The notes under the pieces were generated by a model. That model searched no databases. It was given only the letters and a program-made list of their open reading frames with translations, and was not told the origin of the DNA. From assembly GCF_036178145.1 (NCBI RefSeq), contig NZ_CP108067.1, positions 1,054,001 to 1,118,000 of the forward strand: a stretch of DNA of 64,000 nt. The letters are read 5' to 3'. The stretch is from Streptomyces sp. NBC_00273 (GTDB lineage: Bacteria; Actinomycetota; Actinomycetes; Streptomycetales; Streptomycetaceae). A program made the position numbers and the translations under genes. How positions within the stretch are numbered: the first letter of the stretch is position 1; the number at the start of each line of letters is the position of its first letter. Shown here one piece after another: positions 6,208-15,481 of this stretch.

Positions 6208-9092
6208 GGGGCGGGCCGGCCGGTGAGGGTGATCTCGGCGGCGCTGGTCCACGGGCCGCGGCCGCCCGCCTCGGTCAGTGCTTTCAGGCGGAGGTAGCGG
6301 CCGCTCTTCGGGGTGAGGGCCGCGGTCTTGGCGGCCGCGGTGTCGGCGAAGGCGCCGCTGGCCACCGGTGGCCCCCAGTTGGTGGCGGTGTCGCAGACGT
6401 AGACCTCGTAGCCGCCGATCCGGCCGTTGACCCCGCCGTCCTGGCGGGGCAGGTAGCCGAGGCCGTCCACCGTGTAGCGGGCGCCGAGGTCGATCTGGAT
6501 CTCGTGCGGGAGCGGGGCGGGCTCCGTCGAGGACCAGGCCGTGTGCCACACGGTGGCCGGGTTCCCGTCGAAGGCGCGCGCGGCCGCGCCGTTCTCGGCC
6601 GCGGTCTCCTGGCTGTCGGCGTGGACCAGGGACCATGCCGACCGGTCGAGCGGAGCGGACGGGGGCAGGGCCGCGGCCGCGGGGACGCTCGTGCCGGTGG
6701 CGGAGACGCTGAACGCGCCCGCCGTGTCGGGCGTCTTGATCCAGAGGACGCCGGAGCGGTCCGCCGGGTCGAAGTACCAGCCGGACGCGGCCAGGTCGTA
6801 GGCGGCCTTGGAGGCCAGGCCCGGCACGGGGGTCCCGTCCCGGGTGACGGTGGTGGGTGCGGTGGCCACGTGCAGGGTGAACTCGTAGCCGCGGGAGGCC
6901 GGTTTGCCGGTGTAGCTGCCGGTGGGGGCGCCCACGGAGACGGTGACCGTGCCCGGGCCGGCCGTCGGGGCGGTGACGTCGACGCGCTGGCGGGCGTAGG
7001 CACCGGACCGGTACGCGCGGGTGCGGCCGTCGTCCTCGTAGAGGCTGAAGGTGGAGGTGCCGCGCGGGTGGATGTCGTAGGTGAGGGTGGAGACGGGCTT
7101 CTCGCCGGTGTGGTTCATCTGCGGCCACATCGGGACGACGGCGCCGCCCTTGACGAAGAGCGGCAAGGTGTCGAGCGGTGCCCGGTACCCGTTCAGCCAC
7201 CCCGGGCCCGCGTACGTACGGCCCGTCCAGTAGTCGGTCCAGGTCCCGGCGGGCAAGTAGATGCCGTCGCGGACCGAGGTGTCGGAGACGACGGGGGCGA
7301 CCAGGAGGGAGTCGCCGGCCATGAACTGGCCGCTGGTGAGGTTGCCGCGGGCCACCGGGTCGTCGGGGTACTCCAGGACCATGGCGCGGGTGCTGGGTAC
7401 GCCGCTCTCGTGGGCGACGCGGCTCATCGTGTACAGGTACGGCATCAACCGCATCTTGAGCTGGAGGTACTTGCGGTTGATGGACAGGTACGGCTCGGCG
7501 AAGCGCCAGGGCTGTTTGTCCTGGTAGCCGGCGGACGGGCCCGTCGCGCCCCAGCCGGACATGGTCATGAAGGCCGGGGTGAAGGCCTTCCACTGGAGGT
7601 CCCGGGTGTACGTCTGCGGGCTGCCGCCGAAGATGCCGTCGACGTCGCCGGCCGCGTAGTTGAGGGCGGAGAGACCCGCTCCGGTGATGGCGGGGACGTG
7701 CCAGCGCATGTCGTCCCAGGTGCCGTGGGTGTCGCCGGTCCAGACGACGGCGTTGCGCTGGGTGCCCGCCCAGCCGTCGACGGTCCAGACGTAGCGCCGG
7801 GCGTCGGAGTTCTTCTCGATGCCGTCGACCGCCTGCTGGACGCCCTGGAAGGCGGTCTTGTATCCGCCGCCGATCCAGGCGACGTCGGTCTTGACGCCGC
7901 GGCTGCCGGCCGCGGCGACCTCGTCGGCGATGGAGCCGAGTCCGGTGGAGGTCCACAGGCCCGTCTGGAAGCCCTTGGCCTTCAGGGCGTCCACCGTCGA
8001 CTTGAGGGGCGCGGTGTAGCCGCAGCCGTAGCCGTCGTTGGGCAGGAACCAGCCCGAGGGCATGTCGGCGGCCCGGGCGTCGGCCGCGTAGCCGACGACG
8101 TCGGGGGTGCTCTGGTGGCGGAGCCGGTCGTGATCGCCCTGGTAGTCGGGGTTGGAGGCGTTGAAGCAGTCGGCGTTGCCGAGCTCGAAGCCCCACATCG
8201 GCGCCATGAACGGCTTCCCGCTGACGTCGGTGTACGCGTCGAGCACGGACTTGAGGGAGTCGCCGGTGAAGTACCAGGCGTCGAAGCGCTTCTCGTCGTG
8301 GGTGAGGGTGGTGGGCGCGTCGAAGCCGTAGGAGCCCGGGGCCCAGGTGTTGCGCATGACGCCGTAGCCGTTGGTGGACATGTAGAAGGGTGCGGGGCTG
8401 GCGTTGTCGTTCTCGCGCCACTTGTTGTCGACGGCGATCGGGACGGTCTTGCCGCGCAGCGCCCACTCGCCCAGCCGCAGGCCGGTGCCGTAGAACTGCT
8501 CGTCCGCGCCCCGGGCCAGGTACTGGGTGGTCCGGCCGCCGGTCCAGCTGGTGGGCCGGGTCTCCTGCCAGACGGGCGTGGTGTCGTCGGCGCGGAAGAC
8601 GGAGAACCGCAGGGGCTTCTTGTTGACGCGGATGGAGAGGGATCCGGTGGTGATCCGGTAGTACGCGCCGGCGTCCGAGTGACTCGTGGCCACGGGGCCG
8701 AAATCGGTGGTGGGCGCGAGGTCGGTGCCGGCCGGGTCGTGGGTGAAGGACCCGTCGGGCGAGAGCCAGAGACGGAAGATGTCGGCGCGGGCGACGACCA
8801 CCCGGGCCTTGGCTCCGCCGGATGCCGTGACGGTGAAGGTGTTCCCGGACCGGGTGAAACCGGTGACGTCGCCCGCGGTCGCCGTGGCTCCGGCGGGGGC
8901 GGAAGAGACGGCGGGGGCGGCCGCTGCGGGTAAGGCGACCGGTCCGGCGGCGGCCAACCCCGCCACGGTGAGGATGGCGGCGAGCAGGGCGGCGGCCGGG
9001 GTGCGCCGCCTGCGCCGCCGCCGTGCCGCGTGAACTCGGCTGCTTGTCGGGCCTTGCCGACCCTGGCTCCTGCGGATGCTTGGCAGTCTCAT
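6204..9092 (-). CDS. Secreted GH31 family glycosidase with C-terminal discoidin domain
   Basis: 962 residues. The N-terminus has an Arg-rich n-region and a hydrophobic stretch ending AALPAAAAP near residue 60, a Sec signal peptide. Then comes a GH31 N-terminal beta domain and the catalytic barrel. By family pattern the nucleophile is D403 in KTDVAWIGGG and the acid/base D454 in VWTGDTHGTW. A beta domain with EDDGRTRAYRSG follows, and residues about 810-960 form an F5/8-type C (discoidin/CBM32-like) carbohydrate-binding domain. Likely an extracellular alpha-glucosidase or transglucosidase; the exact sugar cannot be read. ATG at 9092 has a GGAG box 7-8 bases upstream; the frame opens further to 9221 but without a signal-peptide logic. 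Confidence 0.9.
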   Translation of the reverse strand: MRLPSIRRSQGRQGPTSSRVHAARRRRRRRTPAAALLAAILTVAGLAAAGPVALPAAAAPAVSSAPAGATATAGDVTGFTRSGNTFTVTASGGAKARVVVARADIFRLWLSPDGSFTHDPAGTDLAPTTDFGPVATSHSDAGAYYRITTGSLSIRVNKKPLRFSVFRADDTTPVWQETRPTSWTGGRTTQYLARGADEQFYGTGLRLGEWALRGKTVPIAVDNKWRENDNASPAPFYMSTNGYGVMRNTWAPGSYGFDAPTTLTHDEKRFDAWYFTGDSLKSVLDAYTDVSGKPFMAPMWGFELGNADCFNASNPDYQGDHDRLRHQSTPDVVGYAADARAADMPSGWFLPNDGYGCGYTAPLKSTVDALKAKGFQTGLWTSTGLGSIADEVAAAGSRGVKTDVAWIGGGYKTAFQGVQQAVDGIEKNSDARRYVWTVDGWAGTQRNAVVWTGDTHGTWDDMRWHVPAITGAGLSALNYAAGDVDGIFGGSPQTYTRDLQWKAFTPAFMTMSGWGATGPSAGYQDKQPWRFAEPYLSINRKYLQLKMRLMPYLYTMSRVAHESGVPSTRAMVLEYPDDPVARGNLTSGQFMAGDSLLVAPVVSDTSVRDGIYLPAGTWTDYWTGRTYAGPGWLNGYRAPLDTLPLFVKGGAVVPMWPQMNHTGEKPVSTLTYDIHPRGTSTFSLYEDDGRTRAYRSGAYARQRVDVTAPTAGPGTVTVSVGAPTGSYTGKPASRGYEFTLHVATAPTTVTRDGTPVPGLASKAAYDLAASGWYFDPADRSGVLWIKTPDTAGAFSVSATGTSVPAAAALPPSAPLDRSAWSLVHADSQETAAENGAAARAFDGNPATVWHTAWSSTEPAPLPHEIQIDLGARYTVDGLGYLPRQDGGVNGRIGGYEVYVCDTATNWGPPVASGAFADTAAAKTAALTPKSGRYLRLKALTEAGGRGPWTSAAEITLTGRPAP

Positions 9093-9182
9093 GGGGCAGC
9101 TCCTCGTGCGGTCCGGGACACGGACACAGCTCCTTGGCATGCTCCCGGCAAGATAGCGCTCGGATGGGCCTTGATGAAAGAT

Positions 9183-9223
9183 GATGCTCGAAGTCGACTT
9201 CTCCCAAGCATCTTTGAGCATCT
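9183..9223. promoter_or_regulatory. Cluster of AGCATCT boxes and a palindrome upstream of the GH31 gene
   Basis: AGCATCT occurs as a direct repeat at 9207-9213 and 9217-9223, an inverted GATGCT at 9183-9188, and between them a perfect 12-bp palindrome GAAGTCGACTTC at 9190-9201. All lie 90-130 bp before the GH31 start and 40-80 bp before the divergent monooxygenase. The spacing of the direct repeats (10 bp, one helical turn) is what a cooperative sugar-responsive regulator would use; the regulator is unknown. Confidence 0.45.
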
Positions 9224-9259
9224 GTCGGGCAGTGGTGCGACCTGGATAGAGTGCGGGTC

Positions 9260-10471
9260 ATGGTGGCCTACGACGTCGACGTGGCAGTGGTGGGGGCGGG
9301 ACCGGTCGGGCTGAGCGCCGCACTGCTGCTCGCCCGGGCCGGTCTCGGGGTGGTGGTGCTCGAACGCCGTCCCGGACCGGTCACCGAGTCCCGTGCGACC
9401 GACCTGCACGCACGGACCCTGGAGGCCCTGACCCCGAGCGGACTGGCCGGATCCCTGCTCCCGCTCGGCCGACGCGTGGACGCGGTGGAGATGTGGTCGG
9501 GGCGGCGCCAGCTCGGCGGCTTCGACCTGGCCCGGCTGCGCTCCCCGTACCCGTACATCCTCACCGTGCCGCAGTGCGCGACCGAGGGTCTGCTCGCCGC
9601 GGAGGCCGAGCGCACCGGGGTGCGCGTCCACCGCTCGACGGCCGTCCGGTCGGTCGACGAGGACGCCGACGGCGTCACCGTACGGTCGGACGCGCTCGGG
9701 CCGGTGCGCGCCCGCTGGGTCGTGGCGGCCGACGGCGCGTCCAGTACCCTCCGCGCCCTGGCCGGCACGGCGTTCCGCGGCCGGACGTACGCCGGCGCGT
9801 GGCAGCTCGCCGACCTGCGGGTGGAGGATCCCTCACTGGATCCGGCCCGGGTCCACATGGTCGGCGGTCCGCGCGGCCTGCTCGTCGTGCTCCCGATGCA
9901 CCTCGACGGCTGGGCCCGGGTCGTGCTGCACCTGCCGCACGGCCGGACGGCGGGCGGCGGCTCGAGCGGCCCGGAGGGCATCGCCGCCGAGGCGGCGGCC
10001 CGGGGGTGGACGGCGGCCGTCCGCGAGTGTCGCTGGACCAGCACCTTCCGCACGCACCGGCGCCTCGCCGCGCACGACGGGAGGCGGCGGGTACTGCTGA
10101 TCGGTGACGCCGCCCACGTGTGCAGCCCGATCGGCGGACAAGGGCTCAACCTCGGGCTGCGGGACGCCGTCTCCCTCGCCGCGGCGCTGCCCGACGCCAC
10201 CGCCCGCGGCGGCCCGACCGACGCCGGACTCGCCGCCTGGCGCCGCGCCCGCCGGGCCGACGCGCTGGGCGTCCTCGCCCGCACCGACCTCGCCACCCGT
10301 GCCTGGACCCTGCGCTCGGCGCCCGCCCGCGCCGTACGGGACACGGCGGTACGGGGCGCCCTCACCACGGCGGCCGGCCGCCGCCTGCTCGCCGAGGCGG
10401 TCGCCGGCCCCCGCCCCGGACCAGCGGGGACGTCTCCTCCGGAAGTCGCCGGACGGGCCCGCGGCGTCTGA
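9260..10471 (+). CDS. FAD-dependent aromatic monooxygenase
   Basis: 403 residues. Class A flavoprotein hydroxylase: dinucleotide-binding VAVVGAGPVGLSAALLLARAG near the N-terminus, the DG motif in VVAADGASSTLRAL, and the GD motif in RRVLLIGDAAHVCSPIGGQG near residue 280. These three motifs define the PHBH-like family that hydroxylates phenolic or polyketide rings using NAD(P)H and O2. Close to family length. The ATG at 9260 or the GTG right after it could be the start; no Shine-Dalgarno is obvious. No biosynthetic partner is adjacent, so it may act in aromatic degradation or as a tailoring or drug-inactivating enzyme. Confidence 0.88.
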   Translation: MVAYDVDVAVVGAGPVGLSAALLLARAGLGVVVLERRPGPVTESRATDLHARTLEALTPSGLAGSLLPLGRRVDAVEMWSGRRQLGGFDLARLRSPYPYILTVPQCATEGLLAAEAERTGVRVHRSTAVRSVDEDADGVTVRSDALGPVRARWVVAADGASSTLRALAGTAFRGRTYAGAWQLADLRVEDPSLDPARVHMVGGPRGLLVVLPMHLDGWARVVLHLPHGRTAGGGSSGPEGIAAEAAARGWTAAVRECRWTSTFRTHRRLAAHDGRRRVLLIGDAAHVCSPIGGQGLNLGLRDAVSLAAALPDATARGGPTDAGLAAWRRARRADALGVLARTDLATRAWTLRSAPARAVRDTAVRGALTTAAGRRLLAEAVAGPRPGPAGTSPPEVAGRARGV

Positions 10472-10640
10472 CGTCGTACATCGCAAGGCGGCGGCGCGGG
10501 TCAGGCACGTTCCGCAGGGGAGGGCCCGGCGTCCGCACGGGGGTCGGGCGGAGGCGCGCCTCGCGGCGGAACACCCGGTGGATCATCGCCATTTCGCGGG
10601 TGTAGGGGGCACGGCACGTGCAACCGACGTGCCACGACCG

Positions 10641-10862
10641 TCAGAAGGGCGGGAGCGGCGGGGTGACCGCCAGGACCGGCGGGGCCGGGGAGGACCAGCG
10701 GTGGCCGCAGGGGTCGAAGACCAGGGTCACCGCCCGCCCCGGCCGCTGGCGCCAGGAGATGCGTTCCGGTGCGCCGGCGCACACCGGGCAGCAGGGCAGC
10801 GGGCGGGGCTCCGGCAGGCACTCGGGGGCGGCCGTGAGCGGCGTGGCGTGCGGATCGCGCAT
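10641..10862 (-). CDS. Small zinc-ribbon-like protein, unknown
   Basis: 73 residues, starting at the ATG at 10862 with a gagcc-type weak leader. It carries PCCPVCAGAPERISWRQR and, about 20 residues on, FDPCGHRW: CPVC and CGH spaced as in a short metal-binding ribbon, with a Pro-rich tail. No other family is recognised. Coding-type third-position G/C and the absence of a better frame support it, but the evidence is modest. It lies alone between the monooxygenase and the two-component operon. Confidence 0.5.
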   Translation of the reverse strand: MRDPHATPLTAAPECLPEPRPLPCCPVCAGAPERISWRQRPGRAVTLVFDPCGHRWSSPAPPVLAVTPPLPPF

Positions 10863-11005
10863 GGAGGCTCCCTGGTCGCACGGTTGGACTGATCGCACTG
10901 TGCCATGGACCGGCCCGTGTGCGCACGGGCGAATCGTCCAGTGTTCTGGCTGGTCAGAGGTGCGGTCCGCAGGAGGAATCCGGCCCTCTTCCGGGCACTT
11001 GGTGA

Positions 11006-11674
11006 TCAACCGCTCCCGCTACCGACCTCCACCAGGCCCGATTCGTACGCCGCGATCACCGCTTGGGCACGGTCGCGCACGCCCAGCTTGCCGAAGATGC
11101 CGGTGATGTGGTTCTTGACCGTGGAGACGCTGATGTCCAGTTCCGCGGCCATCTCGGCGTTGCCCCGGCCGGTGGCCATGAGCCGCCAGATCTCCAGCTC
11201 GCGCGGGGTGAGTTCAAGGGGGGGCTCGGCCGCCCACGAGCGCGGCCGCGCGGGGGTGCGTACGTAGGCGGAGAGGAGTCGGCTGAGCAGCCGCGGCGCG
11301 ACCGCTGCCTCGCCGGTGTGGACGATGCGGACCGCGGCGATCAGCTCCTCCGGGGAGACGTCCTTGGGCAGGAAGCCGTACGCACCGGCGCGCAGGGCGG
11401 CGACCACGTACTCGTCCATGTCGAAGGTGCTGAGGGCCAGGACACGGGTCTCGGGGAGCGTGCGCGCGAGTTCCTCGGTGGCCTTGACCCCGTCCATGAC
11501 CGGCATGCGGATGTCCATGACGACCACGTCGGGTCGCACCTCGTGGGCGAGTGCCACGGCCCGGGCCCCGTCCTCGGCCTCGCCCACGACCTCGAACTCC
11601 GGGTCGGGGCCCAGGATGAGGGCCAGGCCGCGCCGGACCAGCGGCTGGTCGTCGGCGATGAGTACGCGGATCAT
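11006..11674 (-). CDS. NarL/LuxR-type response regulator
   Basis: 222 residues. Receiver domain 1-120 with the acidic pair DD at 8-9, phosphoacceptor D54 in VVVMDIRMPVMDG and Lys in GFLPKDVSPEEL. C-terminal LuxR helix-turn-helix (about 150-212): LTPRELEIWRLMATGRGNAEMAAEL and STVKNHITGIFGKLGV. It follows the histidine kinase gene by 17 bp on the same strand and is its cognate partner. Divergent from an MMPL transporter, which may be a target. Confidence 0.95.
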   Translation of the reverse strand: MIRVLIADDQPLVRRGLALILGPDPEFEVVGEAEDGARAVALAHEVRPDVVVMDIRMPVMDGVKATEELARTLPETRVLALSTFDMDEYVVAALRAGAYGFLPKDVSPEELIAAVRIVHTGEAAVAPRLLSRLLSAYVRTPARPRSWAAEPPLELTPRELEIWRLMATGRGNAEMAAELDISVSTVKNHITGIFGKLGVRDRAQAVIAAYESGLVEVGSGSG

Positions 11675-11691
11675 CCGTACGGTTCCTCTCT

Positions 11692-12927
11692 TCAGGCGGG
11701 GTCGTGGACCGGGAGAGGGATCCGGGCCGCCACCCGGAACCCGCCGCCCGCGAGGGCTGCGGCCTCCAGGGTGCCGCCCTGCAGGGCGACCCGCTCGTGC
11801 ATACCGATCAGACCGTACCCGGAGCGCGCCGTGAGGCGTGCGGGCAGTGCCTGCGCTCCCGCTCCGTCGTCGCGCACCTCCACGCCGACCTCGTCCCCGC
11901 GGTACGTGAGCCGTACGTGGGCCCGCGCCCGGCCCGCGTGCTTGCGGGTGTTGGTCAGGGCCTCCTGGACGATCCGGAAGACGGTGAGGCCCACGGTCGG
12001 CGGGAGGGGGCGGACCGGCCCGTCCACGGTGAACTCGGTCTCCGTTCCGGCCAGCCGGGACTCGGTGATGATCCGGCCGAGATCGTCCGCCCCGGGCTGC
12101 GGCGCCGGCGGGGTCTGTTCCGGTTCCTCCCCTGCCCGTAGCACGTCGAGGAGTTGGCGCATCTCGCGCAACGCCATCCGCCCGGAGTCCTCCAGGGTGA
12201 CCAGCGCCTCCCGGGACACCTCGGGGTCGTACGCCAGGTTGGCCCGCGCCCCGCCGGCCATCAGCTGCATGGTGGTGATGTGGTGGGCGACGATGTCGTG
12301 CAGTTCGCGCGCGATCCGGCGGCGCTCCTCGGCCACCGCCCGGTCGGCGAGCAGCGTCCGCTGGGCCTCGGCCTCCCGTTGCCGATGGTTGACCACCACG
12401 GCCGCGGTGACGGTGATGAGGGCGGCCACCGCGTTCGCGGCCAGGCCCCACCAGCCGTAGGGCAGCGGCCAGCCGCGTTGGCCCGCGGATACGAGCGGTA
12501 CCGCCGCGACCACCGTCGCCGCGACCACGGCGGGTCGGCTCACCCTGACCACCGAGTAGAGGGCGATCGTGAGGGTGAGGCTGAAGTGCGGGGACAGCGG
12601 GGCGGAGAGGTTCACCAGGGCGCCGAGGCCCAGTACGGCGGCGAGGACCGGCAGCGGGTGGACGCGCCGGGCGAGCAGGGGCATCGCCGAGACGACCAGC
12701 AGGGCGGCCGCGGTCACGCTGAGGGACCCGCCCTCGGTCAAGGATCCCAGGGAGAAACCCACGAGGTCGGTGGCACCGGCCGCTACCGCCACGAGCGCGT
12801 CGTTGCGCGTCCAGGGCCCGCGCTCGCCGGCCCCGTCCGCACCCCCGTCCGCATCCGCGACCGCATCCGTAGTCGTGCTCGCACGCGTACCCGCACCCAT
12901 GCCCATCCCCATGCCCATGCCCCCCAT
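11692..12927 (-). CDS. Sensor histidine kinase, HisKA_3 type
   Basis: 411 residues. An odd Met/Gly-rich start (MGGMGMGMGMG, from a repeat of catgcccat in the DNA) precedes an acidic linker and about five transmembrane helices (45-180). The phosphoacceptor is H210 in ARELHDIVAHH, and the HATPase domain shows FRIVQEALTNTRKHA and SGYGLIGMHERV. This is the NarX/DesK-like architecture that partners with NarL regulators. The ATG at 12927 has a purine-rich GGGGGGAAGGA leader. The Met-Gly repeat could mean that the true start is a later codon. The membrane part has no recognisable extracytoplasmic sensor, suggesting detection of a membrane or intramembrane signal. Confidence 0.92.
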   Translation of the reverse strand: MGGMGMGMGMGAGTRASTTTDAVADADGGADGAGERGPWTRNDALVAVAAGATDLVGFSLGSLTEGGSLSVTAAALLVVSAMPLLARRVHPLPVLAAVLGLGALVNLSAPLSPHFSLTLTIALYSVVRVSRPAVVAATVVAAVPLVSAGQRGWPLPYGWWGLAANAVAALITVTAAVVVNHRQREAEAQRTLLADRAVAEERRRIARELHDIVAHHITTMQLMAGGARANLAYDPEVSREALVTLEDSGRMALREMRQLLDVLRAGEEPEQTPPAPQPGADDLGRIITESRLAGTETEFTVDGPVRPLPPTVGLTVFRIVQEALTNTRKHAGRARAHVRLTYRGDEVGVEVRDDGAGAQALPARLTARSGYGLIGMHERVALQGGTLEAAALAGGGFRVAARIPLPVHDPA

Positions 12928-13154
12928 GCCGCTCGTCCTTCCCCCCGGTGATCCATTCTGGCACCGGGCGCCGGCCGAGCCGCCCGACCACGGTCGGGGC
13001 CCGTACTAGGACCGGAGTCCTGGTCTGCGCGGACGGCCGGACCCTGGTCCCGGGGCGCGGATCCTCCCCCGACCCGACGTTTCGCCCGCTCGCTCCTGAT
13101 GGTCTGGAGTCAGGCCGGGAACCCCTGGCCAGCACCGCACAGACCGGAGGAAAT

Positions 13155-15359
13155 GTGATCCGCGCCCTGACCGGATTCTCGACGAGAAGTCCGTGGAAGG
13201 TGATCGCCCTGTGGGTGGTCCTGGGATTGGCGGCGACCGTCCTGGGCCAGGCGTTCGTCTTCCGCGCCGTCCAGACCGGCAACGGCGGGTTCCTGCCCGC
13301 GCAGTACGACTCCGCTGCCGCCCTGAAGATCGCCGAGGAACGGTTCGGGGCGAAGCCGGACGCCAACCTCCTGACCGTGCTGGTGGCCCGGTCGGACGGG
13401 GCGCCGCTCTCCGCCGCTGACGAGCAGCGCATCGACGCGCAAGCGGAGCGGTTGGCCAAGAAGCGCGTCGTCATGCCCAGGACCGAGAAGACGATGCCGC
13501 TCGCGCAGGACCACTCGCAGGTCCCCCGGGTCAGCCCGGCCATGACGGCGCCCGACCGCTCCTTCCGGCTGCTGTCCATCGAACTGACGGGGAACCCCGC
13601 CGATCCCGGGGTGCAGGAAACCTACCGGGCCTTTCGGGACTCGACCCGGGGCGCCCTGGCGGAGGACGGCCTGCGCACCGGTTTCACCGGCGGCATCGCC
13701 GACCGGGTGGACTCGGCGGACGCGGAGAAGACCCGCTCGACGGTCGTCGGCATCGCCATGCTCGCGGTCATCGTCCTGCTGCACGTGCTCGTCTTCCGCA
13801 GTGCCCTGGCGGCCCTGCTGCCGCTGCTCGCGGTCAGCGTCATCGGGGGCGCCGCGGCGGGCGCGGTGGTCGGCGCCGCGCTGCTGACCGGGATCGGACT
13901 GTCCGAATCCACACCGAGTCTGATCAGCGTCGTTCTGATGGGCATTGGAATCGACTATTTCCTGTTCCTCCTCTTCCGCTTCCGGGAGCAACTGCGTGAA
14001 CACCCCGACCAGTCCGGGCGCGAAGCGGCCGCCCACGTCGCCGGGCGGGTGGGTACGGCCATCACCTCCGCGGCCCTGACCATCGTCGCCGCCTTCGCCA
14101 CGCTCGGGGTCGCCTCCTTCGGCCAGTTCCGGGTCCTCGGTCCGGCCATCGCACTGTCCGTGCTGGTGATGCTGCTGGGCAGCCTGACCCTGATGCCGGC
14201 CCTGCTGGCGGTCACGGGCCGCAAGATGTTCTGGCCTTCCCGGTCCCTGCGGCGCGAGCCCCGCCCCGGGGCCGCCGCACGGATGGGCGACCGGGTGGCG
14301 CGCCGCCCGTTCGTCCTGGTCCTCGCCTCGGTGGCGCTGCTCGGCACGCTGGCCGCCGGCGTCGTGGGGATGCGCATGGACTACGGGCAGGGCGGTGGGG
14401 GCGGCGAGCGCACCGCCGCCGTGGCCACCGCGGCCGAGGTGGCCCGCGCCCTGCCGGCCGGGGTGTCGGACCCGACCAGCGTCTTCGTCACCGCTTCCGA
14501 CGGCGCCTCCCTGACCGTCGAACGCCTCGAGGGACTGTCCAAGGCACTCGCCGGGGTCGATGGGGTGGGCCAGGTCGCGGACACCGTGCTCAGCGAGGAC
14601 CGGCGGGCAGCACGGATCGACCTGTTCCTCACCTCCGATCCGCAACGACAAGAGGCGCGCGACCTGGTGACCGGCCCGGTCAGGGCCACCGCCCTGGCTC
14701 GGACGCCCGCGGGTACGGAGGTGCACGTGGGCGGCACCGCGGCGGTCTTCGCCGACATCGCGACGGCGGTGGACAAGGACCTGCGGGTGGTCTTCCCGGT
14801 GGCGGCGGCGCTCATCGCACTGATCCTGCTCGCCCTGCTGCGCAGCCTGTTGGCACCGGTGATCCTGCTGGCCTCGGTCGGGCTCGGCTTCGCAGCCACC
14901 CTCGGCGCCTCGACCCTGGTGTTCCAGCACGCGCTGGACCGGCCGGGGGTGGACTTCACCCTGCCGCTCGTGCTGTTCCTGTTCGTGGTCGCGCTGGGCA
15001 CCGACTACAACATCCTGATGAGCGACCGGATCCGGGAGGAGATGGCACGGCCCGGTCCGGCCCGCGCCGCGGTGGGCCGCGCCGTGCGGCACACGGCGCC
15101 CGCCATCGCCACGGCGGGCCTGGTGCTGGCGGCCTCCTTCGGGAGCCTGGCCGTCACCCCCGCCCCCTCCACCCAGCAGATCGGCTTCGCGACGGCCCTC
15201 GGGATCATCCTCTCCGCCTTCGTCCTGTCGATCGTGCTGGTGCCCGCACTGGCCACCCTCCTGGGGCGGTCCATGTGGTGGCCGGTGCGCCCGCGCCCCC
15301 GCACGCAGGACACCGACCCGGAGCCGCGACGGACTCCGGACCGGGTGCTGGTCGGCTGA
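13155..15359 (+). CDS. MMPL family RND transporter
   Basis: 734 residues from the GTG at 13155, which has a GGAGG box at 13147-13151. Two MMPL/RND repeats, each a transmembrane helix, an extracytoplasmic loop and a bundle of about five helices: helices cluster at residues 15-35, 185-330 and 360-380, then 545-700. Conserved features are the helix with GIGIDYFLFLLFRFREQL and its counterpart ALGTDYNILMSDRIREEM, whose Asp-Tyr pair is the proton-relay signature of MmpL proteins. Substrate is likely a lipid or hydrophobic compound. The transcript ends at a 21-bp stem hairpin. Divergent from the two-component system, which may regulate it. Confidence 0.93.
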   Translation: MIRALTGFSTRSPWKVIALWVVLGLAATVLGQAFVFRAVQTGNGGFLPAQYDSAAALKIAEERFGAKPDANLLTVLVARSDGAPLSAADEQRIDAQAERLAKKRVVMPRTEKTMPLAQDHSQVPRVSPAMTAPDRSFRLLSIELTGNPADPGVQETYRAFRDSTRGALAEDGLRTGFTGGIADRVDSADAEKTRSTVVGIAMLAVIVLLHVLVFRSALAALLPLLAVSVIGGAAAGAVVGAALLTGIGLSESTPSLISVVLMGIGIDYFLFLLFRFREQLREHPDQSGREAAAHVAGRVGTAITSAALTIVAAFATLGVASFGQFRVLGPAIALSVLVMLLGSLTLMPALLAVTGRKMFWPSRSLRREPRPGAAARMGDRVARRPFVLVLASVALLGTLAAGVVGMRMDYGQGGGGGERTAAVATAAEVARALPAGVSDPTSVFVTASDGASLTVERLEGLSKALAGVDGVGQVADTVLSEDRRAARIDLFLTSDPQRQEARDLVTGPVRATALARTPAGTEVHVGGTAAVFADIATAVDKDLRVVFPVAAALIALILLALLRSLLAPVILLASVGLGFAATLGASTLVFQHALDRPGVDFTLPLVLFLFVVALGTDYNILMSDRIREEMARPGPARAAVGRAVRHTAPAIATAGLVLAASFGSLAVTPAPSTQQIGFATALGIILSAFVLSIVLVPALATLLGRSMWWPVRPRPRTQDTDPEPRRTPDRVLVG

Positions 15360-15379
15360 GCCGCCCCGGACGCGCGAAA

Positions 15380-15434
15380 GGCGCCGCCGCGCGCAGGACC
15401 CGTACCGTCGTACGGTCCTGCGCGCGGCGGCGCC
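15380..15434. terminator. Bidirectional hairpin terminator, 21-bp perfect stem
   Basis: Arms 15380-15400 and 15414-15434 are perfect inverse complements (21 bp) around a 13-nt loop that itself contains GTAC..GTAC. It sits between the converging MMPL and glycine-betaine operons, 20 bp after one stop and 48 bp before the other. Confidence 0.88.
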
Positions 15435-15481
15435 TGCACTGGGGGACGACCGCCAGGCCGACCGGCCGCCCGCCCGCGGTG

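Noticed and set aside
4567..9261. A single very long open frame of over 1500 codons on the minus strand
   Set aside because: It merges the true LysR frame with antisense of the DUF6817 gene and an out-of-frame reading of the GH31 gene; the upstream part is Arg/Pro-rich shadow sequence.
10501..10926. 141-codon minus-strand frame overlapping the small zinc-ribbon gene
   Set aside because: Pro/Arg/Ala-rich shadow frame with no motif; the other frame contains CxxC and CGH motifs.
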